Assembly: GCA_963714205.1 (NCBI GenBank) | Contig: CAVQNQ010000002.1 | Coordinates: 992,001-1,056,000, forward strand | Direction of reading: 5' to 3' | Length of the DNA stretch: 64,000 nt | Origin: CAVQNQ01 sp963714205 | GTDB lineage: Bacteria > Acidobacteriota > Terriglobia > Bryobacterales > Bryobacteraceae | Shown: positions 59,331 through 64,000 of the stretch, piece after piece | Layout of the letters: every line of letters starts with the position of its first letter | How positions within the stretch are numbered: position 1 is the first letter of the stretch | Position numbers and translations under genes: made by a program | Notes under the pieces: model-generated | Databases searched by the model: none | What the model was told of the DNA's origin: nothing | The model's input: only the letters and a program-made list of their open reading frames with translations

Positions 59331-60776
59331 TTGGTGTCACAAGACAACGAAGTCTCGCGCCGGGACATACTGAAGAGCACGGGGGTGGCCGCCGCAGTTT
59401 CGGCTTTCCCCGCCGTCCAGAAAGCCATGGCAGCCGCCGAGCCGGTGAAGTATGGCATTATCGGCAGCGGCAGCCGGGGAACGTACTTGTTGAAGCACCT
59501 CAAGAACATTCCCGGGGGACGCTGCGTGGCCATCTGCGACATCCAGCAGCCGGCCATCGATCGCGGCGTCCAGACCATCGGCAGCCAGCCGAAAACCTAC
59601 AAAGATCATCGCGCGCTGCTCGATCAGAAGGATATCGAAGCCGTCCTCGTGGTGACTCCGCTGTTCACGCATTTTCCCATTACGCAGGACGCGCTGCTCT
59701 CCGGGCGGCACGTCTTCTGTGAGAAATGTCTGGTGTTCAAGCCCGCAGAGGTGCACGCCTTGCGCGCACTGGCCGCGGGCCGGCGCCGGCAGGTCCTGCA
59801 AACCGGCCTGCAGCGGCGGTATAGCTACTTCTACCAGACGGTGAAGAGCATGGTGGATAAGGGCATTCTGGGCGATGTCCGCCAGATGCACGCGCAGTGG
59901 CACCGCAACATGATCAACAAGCCGAGCTCGCTGTGGACGATGAAGCCCGGCGGCCCCTCGAACATTGCGAACTGGCGCGTTTTCCGTTCCATGTCCGGCG
60001 GCCTCGCCGCCGAGCTTACCTCGCACCAGGTGGATGTGGCGGACTGGATGTTCGGCGCCAGTCCGGAATTCGTGCTGGGCTTCGGCAGCCTGGACGTTCT
60101 GAAGGATGGCCGCGACGTCTACGACAACTGTCAAATGATCTACCGCTATCCCCAGGGCCGGCAGCTCACCTATTCGACGATCAGCACCAGCCAGTTCCTG
60201 CCGTACTTCAACGGCGGCCGCCCGGAAATGGGCGAGATCATCATGGGAACCGACGGGACGGTCGAGATCACGGTGGGCGACGATCTGCACTCCTGCATCG
60301 CCTGGTGGTACCGCGAGCCTCCAAAAACTACTACTGTAGAATCGGCGCGGAAGAAGAATGAGCCCTTCGTGGCGGGCGCCACTATGGTGGCCTCGGGCGC
60401 GGCCAGCGGCCCCATCCCCATCATGACGACCGACCTGGACTTCAAAGCCGGAGAGAGCTTCCTGGCCCGCGAGGCCAAATTCGCCCGCCGCTGGCTCACA
60501 GCCAAGGGCGTGCTGGTGCAGGAAGAGGCGCGCAACCCGGTGGATGCCGAACTGGGGAGCTTCTTCCAGAACTGCCGTGACGGCGAGCGGCCGAAGGCCG
60601 ACCTGGAAATCGGGCTGGCCGATTCGGTGGCGGTGATCCTCTCCAATCTGGCGATGGACGAGAGCCGCCGGGTTTACTTCAATGAGATGGAGACCATGGG
60701 CAAGCCCGAGGAAGCGCCCAAGAACCCCAAGATCACGAGCAGCGCGCCGCAGGCCCTACCGCACGCAGGCGAGTAG
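59331..60776 (+). CDS. Gfo/Idh/MocA family oxidoreductase with Tat signal
   Basis: A 481-residue NAD(P)-dependent sugar oxidoreductase. The N-terminus SRRDILKSTGVAAAVSAFP is a twin-arginine export signal. The Rossmann fold begins at KYGIIGSGSRGTYLLKHL and HVFCEKCLVF corresponds to the conserved EKP-type motif (here EKC, a change at the usual proline). SGGLAAELTSHQVDVADWMFG carries the catalytic-site His/Asp. Start is TTG 59331 (or GTG 59334) with GAGG upstream. Probable substrates are extracytoplasmic sugars. Confidence 0.87.
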   Translation: MVSQDNEVSRRDILKSTGVAAAVSAFPAVQKAMAAAEPVKYGIIGSGSRGTYLLKHLKNIPGGRCVAICDIQQPAIDRGVQTIGSQPKTYKDHRALLDQKDIEAVLVVTPLFTHFPITQDALLSGRHVFCEKCLVFKPAEVHALRALAAGRRRQVLQTGLQRRYSYFYQTVKSMVDKGILGDVRQMHAQWHRNMINKPSSLWTMKPGGPSNIANWRVFRSMSGGLAAELTSHQVDVADWMFGASPEFVLGFGSLDVLKDGRDVYDNCQMIYRYPQGRQLTYSTISTSQFLPYFNGGRPEMGEIIMGTDGTVEITVGDDLHSCIAWWYREPPKTTTVESARKKNEPFVAGATMVASGAASGPIPIMTTDLDFKAGESFLAREAKFARRWLTAKGVLVQEEARNPVDAELGSFFQNCRDGERPKADLEIGLADSVAVILSNLAMDESRRVYFNEMETMGKPEEAPKNPKITSSAPQALPHAGE

Positions 60777-60893
60777 GCGGAGAAACTAGCGCGCCGCGGC
60801 TGGGAATCTAGCGGCTGAAGCGCGGGCCGCCGCTTCACCCCAGGCCAAGGGCGCGCCCGGCTCGAAGCGGGGCTATCGTATCCTGAAGGCACG

Positions 60894-61922
60894 ATGGGAA
60901 TCGGTGTCCGCATCGAAGAGCTGTATAAGGTATACGACAGCCCTCCGCCCATGGCCGCGCGCGGCGCCGGGTTTGCGTTCGGCGGCATGAGGAGCGGAGG
61001 GAAGAAGGAACCCAAGAAGAAATTCGAGGTGGTGGCGCTGGCGGGCATTTCGCTCGAAATACGCCCGGGCGAGGTTTTTGGCCTGCTGGGGCCTAACGGC
61101 GCCGGCAAATCCACCACCATCGGCATCCTCACCACGCGCACCGCGCCCACCGGAGGCCGCGCTTTCATCGGCGATTACGACGTCTGGCGGCAGCAGGTGG
61201 AGGCCAAGCGCCTGATCGGCGTGGTGCCGCAGCGGCCCAACCTGGATTTCGCCCTGACCGCGCGCGAAATCCTCCTGTTTCACGGCGCCTACTTCGGGCA
61301 GAGCGCCCACGAGCGCGCGCGCCGGAGCCAGGAACTGCTGGATAAGTTCAAGCTCACCGACCGCGCCGATCACATGGCCCGCACCTTTTCGGGCGGCATG
61401 ATGCAGCGGCTCTCGATCGCCCGCGCCATGATGCACGATCCGGAGGTGCTGTTCCTCGACGAGCCCAGCGCGGGGCTGGACCCGCAGACCCGCCTGCTGC
61501 TCTGGGATCTCGTGCGCGATTACAACCGCCAGGGCAAGACCATCGTGATCACCACCCATTACATGGATGAGGCCGATGCGCTGTGCCACCGGCTGGCCAT
61601 TATCGATCACGGCCGGATCATCGCGCAGGGCACGCCGGCGGAGCTGAAAGCTTCGATTCCCGGCGGCTATCTTCTGCGGCTGCGCTTCGACCGTCTGCCG
61701 GAGGGTCTCTCGGCCGATCTCGAGAAGCTGCCCGGGGTGAGCGAGGTGCGCGCGGCCGAAGACTCGTCGGCCGATCTCTATGCCGACCGCGGCGGCCCGC
61801 TGATCGCCGCCATCGTGAATACCGCCCAGGCCGCCGGCGCGGAGCTGCGCGACGTGCACATCGAGGAGCCCAGCCTGGAAACGCTGTTTCTGCATCACAC
61901 TGGAAGGAGCCTGCGCGAGTGA
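60894..61922 (+). CDS. ABC transporter ATP-binding protein (exporter type)
   Basis: A 342-residue ATPase: Walker A LLGPNGAGKSTT, signature FSGGMMQRLSIARAM, Walker B VLFLDEPSAGLDP and the H-loop ITTHYMDEAD. It belongs to the DrrA/CcmA-type group of drug, lipid or polysaccharide exporters. An insertion of about 25 residues near the start (AARGAGFAFGGMRSGGKKE) is unusual. The C-terminal ~85 residues are the regulatory extension. Its stop overlaps the GTG of the permease gene by 3 nt. Confidence 0.92.
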   Translation: MGIGVRIEELYKVYDSPPPMAARGAGFAFGGMRSGGKKEPKKKFEVVALAGISLEIRPGEVFGLLGPNGAGKSTTIGILTTRTAPTGGRAFIGDYDVWRQQVEAKRLIGVVPQRPNLDFALTAREILLFHGAYFGQSAHERARRSQELLDKFKLTDRADHMARTFSGGMMQRLSIARAMMHDPEVLFLDEPSAGLDPQTRLLLWDLVRDYNRQGKTIVITTHYMDEADALCHRLAIIDHGRIIAQGTPAELKASIPGGYLLRLRFDRLPEGLSADLEKLPGVSEVRAAEDSSADLYADRGGPLIAAIVNTAQAAGAELRDVHIEEPSLETLFLHHTGRSLRE

Positions 61923-62689
61923 ACTGGAAAACCTTCTACGCCATGCTGTCGCGCGACGGCCATGTGGCCCGCCGCAACCTGATTCCCACGCTGGTGCAGA
62001 ACCTGCTCCAGCCGCTGCTGCTGGTCTTCGTGTTCGGCCGCGTGCTCACCGCGGGCGGCATGATGTCGATGAAGTTCAAGGACGTGCTGCTGCCCGGCAT
62101 CATGGCAGTGAGCATGGTGCTTTCCGGCATACAGGCGGTGGCGATGCCGCTAATCGCCGAATTCCAGTTCACGCGCGAAATCGAGGATCGCCTGCTGGCG
62201 CCCATGGAAAACGGCTGGCTGGCGATCGAAAAAGTGGTGGCTGGAATGATCCAGGCGCTGGTGGCGGGCCTGGTGGTGATCCCCGCCGCCTGGCTGCTGC
62301 TGGGTTCGGGAGTAAACGTCAGCCTGCGCCGGCCGCTCGAGTTTCTCGCCATCTGCGTGCTGGTGGCGCTGCTCTCCGGCTCAGGCGGCCTGGCCCTGGG
62401 ATGCAGCGTGGGACAGACGCAGATCGGCCTCATGTTCAGTCTGATCGTGGCGCCCATGATGATGTTCGGCTGCGTCTATTATCCCTGGAGCTTCCTCTCG
62501 GCTTTCCCGGTCCTGAAGATAGCCGTGCTGGTAAACCCGCTGGTGTATGCCGCGGAGGGATTGCGCGGCGCGCTGGCTCCGCAGGTCCCGCACATGCCGA
62601 TCGAGGTGGTGTTGGGCGCGCTGGCGGCGCTCGATACTGTGCTGTTAGCGCTGGGGCTGAATCGATTCCGGAAGAAAGCGGTGACTTAG
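61919..62689 (+). CDS. ABC-2 type transporter permease
   Basis: A 256-residue membrane protein with about six helices (LIPTLVQNLLQPLLLVFVFG; IMAVSMVLSGIQAVAMPLI; LAICVLVALLSGSGGLALG) and the ABC-2 signature around PLVYAAEGLRG near the C-terminus. GTG 61919 overlaps the ATPase stop (GTGA), so the two form one exporter. The substrate is not predictable. Confidence 0.9.
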   Translation: MNWKTFYAMLSRDGHVARRNLIPTLVQNLLQPLLLVFVFGRVLTAGGMMSMKFKDVLLPGIMAVSMVLSGIQAVAMPLIAEFQFTREIEDRLLAPMENGWLAIEKVVAGMIQALVAGLVVIPAAWLLLGSGVNVSLRRPLEFLAICVLVALLSGSGGLALGCSVGQTQIGLMFSLIVAPMMMFGCVYYPWSFLSAFPVLKIAVLVNPLVYAAEGLRGALAPQVPHMPIEVVLGALAALDTVLLALGLNRFRKKAVT

Positions 62690-62696
62690 CGCCGGC

Positions 62697-64000
62697 TCAG
62701 CGATTCGCCGCTGGGGCTGCCGGCCGCTTCAGCTTCTCCAGTTCGGCGCGGCAGGGCTCGGAGAGGGGCGCCAGTTCACAGGCAATTTGTAAATGGTCGA
62801 GCGCCTCCTTCCGTTGGCCCAGGCGGCCGTAGACGATCCCCAGTTCATATTGCGAAAGGTAATCGTCCGGAGCGGCGGCCAGCACCTTTTCGAAGCAGGC
62901 GCGCGCTTGTGCGAAATTGGCGCCGGTCACGTACACCATTCCCAGATCGCGCCGGGCGAGAGTATTTTGCGGATCCTCGGCGAGCACGCGGTTGAGGAAG
63001 GCGAGGGCCTCGCTCATGCGCCCGGCATTCACCGCGTCTTCGGATTTCTCGTAGAGGTGCAGCTCGGCGAGCCGGTCCTTGGGATCGGGCGGCGCGGTTT
63101 CGGCGGAGCGATTCCGCGGCCCGCGTGAAAGATAGCCGAGCGAGCGGAGCAGCGCTTCATTCTGCGGCGGCGCCGGCCCGGCGTGCGATTCGGCCGCGCG
63201 ATAGTGCACCAGCAGCCGCGACATCTCTGCGCGTAGCGCCTGGGCGCGAGCCGGGTCGGTCTTCGCGAGGTTGAGCGTCTCGCCGGGGTCGTGCTCCAGG
63301 TCATAAAGCTCCGGGCCGGGTGCATCGATGTACTTGAAGGCTCCGGAGCGAAGCGCGCGCAGCGGAGCCCAGCCGAACGCATCGCGCGTATGCATGCTTT
63401 CGCTGTAGACGGGCCGCCGCTCCTGTCCCAGCAGGCTGATTCCCACGAACGACGGCGGCGCCGGAATGCGCAGGAAATCGAGAATGGACGGAGCTACGTC
63501 GATCAGGCCCACGGGCCGGTCGTCGCGCACCCCGAGCGGCGCCGTGCCGGAAGGCCAATGCAGGATCAGGGGAACATGCAGGGTGCTCTCGTAAACGAAC
63601 GCTCCGTGCGAGTTCTCGCCATGGTCGCCCAGCCCCTCGCCGTGATCGGAAATCAGAATCACGAGAGAGCGGTCCCACCAGCCGCCGCGAATCAGCGCCT
63701 CGCGAAACGCGCCAACCACCCGATCGGCATATACAAGCTGGGCCGCATAATCGGAAAGACCGGGTGGACGGCGGAAACCCGCCGGCAGCGCATAGGGCGC
63801 GTGCAAATCGAAAAGGTGGACGAAGGCGAAGACCGGCTGGCCGCGCCGCTCGTCGAGCCATCTCTCAGCCGCGCGGACCACCAGGTTTCCATCGCGCCGG
63901 TCGCGGACTGCCAGACGGTTGCTCCGCGCACCCACGAAAAAGATCTCGCCCGAGAGCGGCGAGAAGGCATCGAACTGAAACGGGCTGTCATAGAAATCGA
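62697..64000 (-). CDS. Sulfatase family protein with C-terminal TPRs (partial)
   Basis: The 3' part of a gene that continues beyond the right edge. The visible ~434 residues open DFYDSPFQFDAFSPL and contain the sulfatase-fold block LVILISDHGEGLGDHGENSHGAF (metal-binding Asp-His) and LYDLEHDPGETLNLA. After about residue 300 come three TPRs (AFLNRVLAEDPQNTLARRDLG; ARACFEKVLAAAPDDYLSQYELG). The catalytic cysteine/serine region lies outside the window, so sulfatase versus phosphotransferase activity cannot be judged. Confidence 0.85.
   Translation of the reverse strand, partial: DFYDSPFQFDAFSPLSGEIFFVGARSNRLAVRDRRDGNLVVRAAERWLDERRGQPVFAFVHLFDLHAPYALPAGFRRPPGLSDYAAQLVYADRVVGAFREALIRGGWWDRSLVILISDHGEGLGDHGENSHGAFVYESTLHVPLILHWPSGTAPLGVRDDRPVGLIDVAPSILDFLRIPAPPSFVGISLLGQERRPVYSESMHTRDAFGWAPLRALRSGAFKYIDAPGPELYDLEHDPGETLNLAKTDPARAQALRAEMSRLLVHYRAAESHAGPAPPQNEALLRSLGYLSRGPRNRSAETAPPDPKDRLAELHLYEKSEDAVNAGRMSEALAFLNRVLAEDPQNTLARRDLGMVYVTGANFAQARACFEKVLAAAPDDYLSQYELGIVYGRLGQRKEALDHLQIACELAPLSEPCRAELEKLKRPAAPAANR

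Overview
The window is 64 kb of GC-rich bacterial chromosome with tightly packed genes. There are no rRNA genes, prophage or CRISPR arrays. The gene content points to Acidobacteriota, probably the Bryobacterales/Solibacter side: many exported TPR, NHL and PQQ/Ig-like proteins, an adjacent DUF3300/DUF2950 pair, Tat-signal Gfo/Idh/MocA and DapA-like proteins, GTP-type PEPCK, and an M16B protease pair. This is inference from family content; no rRNA marker is present.

Layout. 1-1.7 kb: remnants of a duplicated gene flanking a REP-associated (Y1/HUH) transposase unit with tandem repeats and terminal inverted repeats. 1.7-7.2 kb: housekeeping block scpA-scpB-rluB-CoA-binding protein, xerD-like recombinase, cca. 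7.2-13.3 kb: PilZ protein, methyltransferase, and an operon of a catalytic and a non-catalytic M16 peptidase plus a LolA-like exported protein. 13.3-24.6 kb: exported TPR proteins, miaA, DUF2950/DUF3300, an ester hydrolase/acylase and a DMT exporter. 24.5-29.2 kb: a frameshifted zinc-ribbon membrane protein, then a complete red-type Calvin-cycle operon cbbL-cbbS-cbbX-prk. 29.2-33.7 kb: GTP-PEPCK, Hsp20 and isocitrate dehydrogenase kinase/phosphatase (aceK). 33.8-42.1 kb: sugar transporter, CPBP protease, a large PQQ/Ig-repeat exported protein, exported DapA-like aldolase, NHL protein. 42.3-45.1 kb: a sulfur-carrier cysteine pathway, cysM-JAMM protease-(CysO~MoeZ~rhodanese fusion). 45.2-54.8 kb: exported small proteins, an S1C protease/mini-ORF/pseudo-receiver LuxR operon, a transpeptidase, proline/glutamate semialdehyde dehydrogenase, DUF4159. 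55-59.3 kb: acpP-fabF, a DksA-like protein, hfq-hflX, a DnaA-box-rich AT-rich gap and tRNA-Met(CAT). 59.3-64 kb: Tat oxidoreductase, ABC exporter pair and a sulfatase-TPR gene cut by the window edge.

How the parts connect. RuBisCO with its own activase and phosphoribulokinase gives the two Calvin-specific steps; PEPCK and AceK next door act at the gluconeogenic/anaplerotic and TCA/glyoxylate branch points, so 25-34 kb reads as a carbon-assimilation neighbourhood. The cysM cluster makes cysteine from a protein thiocarboxylate; here the carrier is fused to its own E1-like enzyme beside the JAMM protease that could release it.

Quality warning. Four genes (zinc-ribbon, aceK, PQQ/Ig, NHL) each look broken by exactly one base, two of them at homopolymers. 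This suggests assembly or sequencing indels rather than four real pseudogenes.
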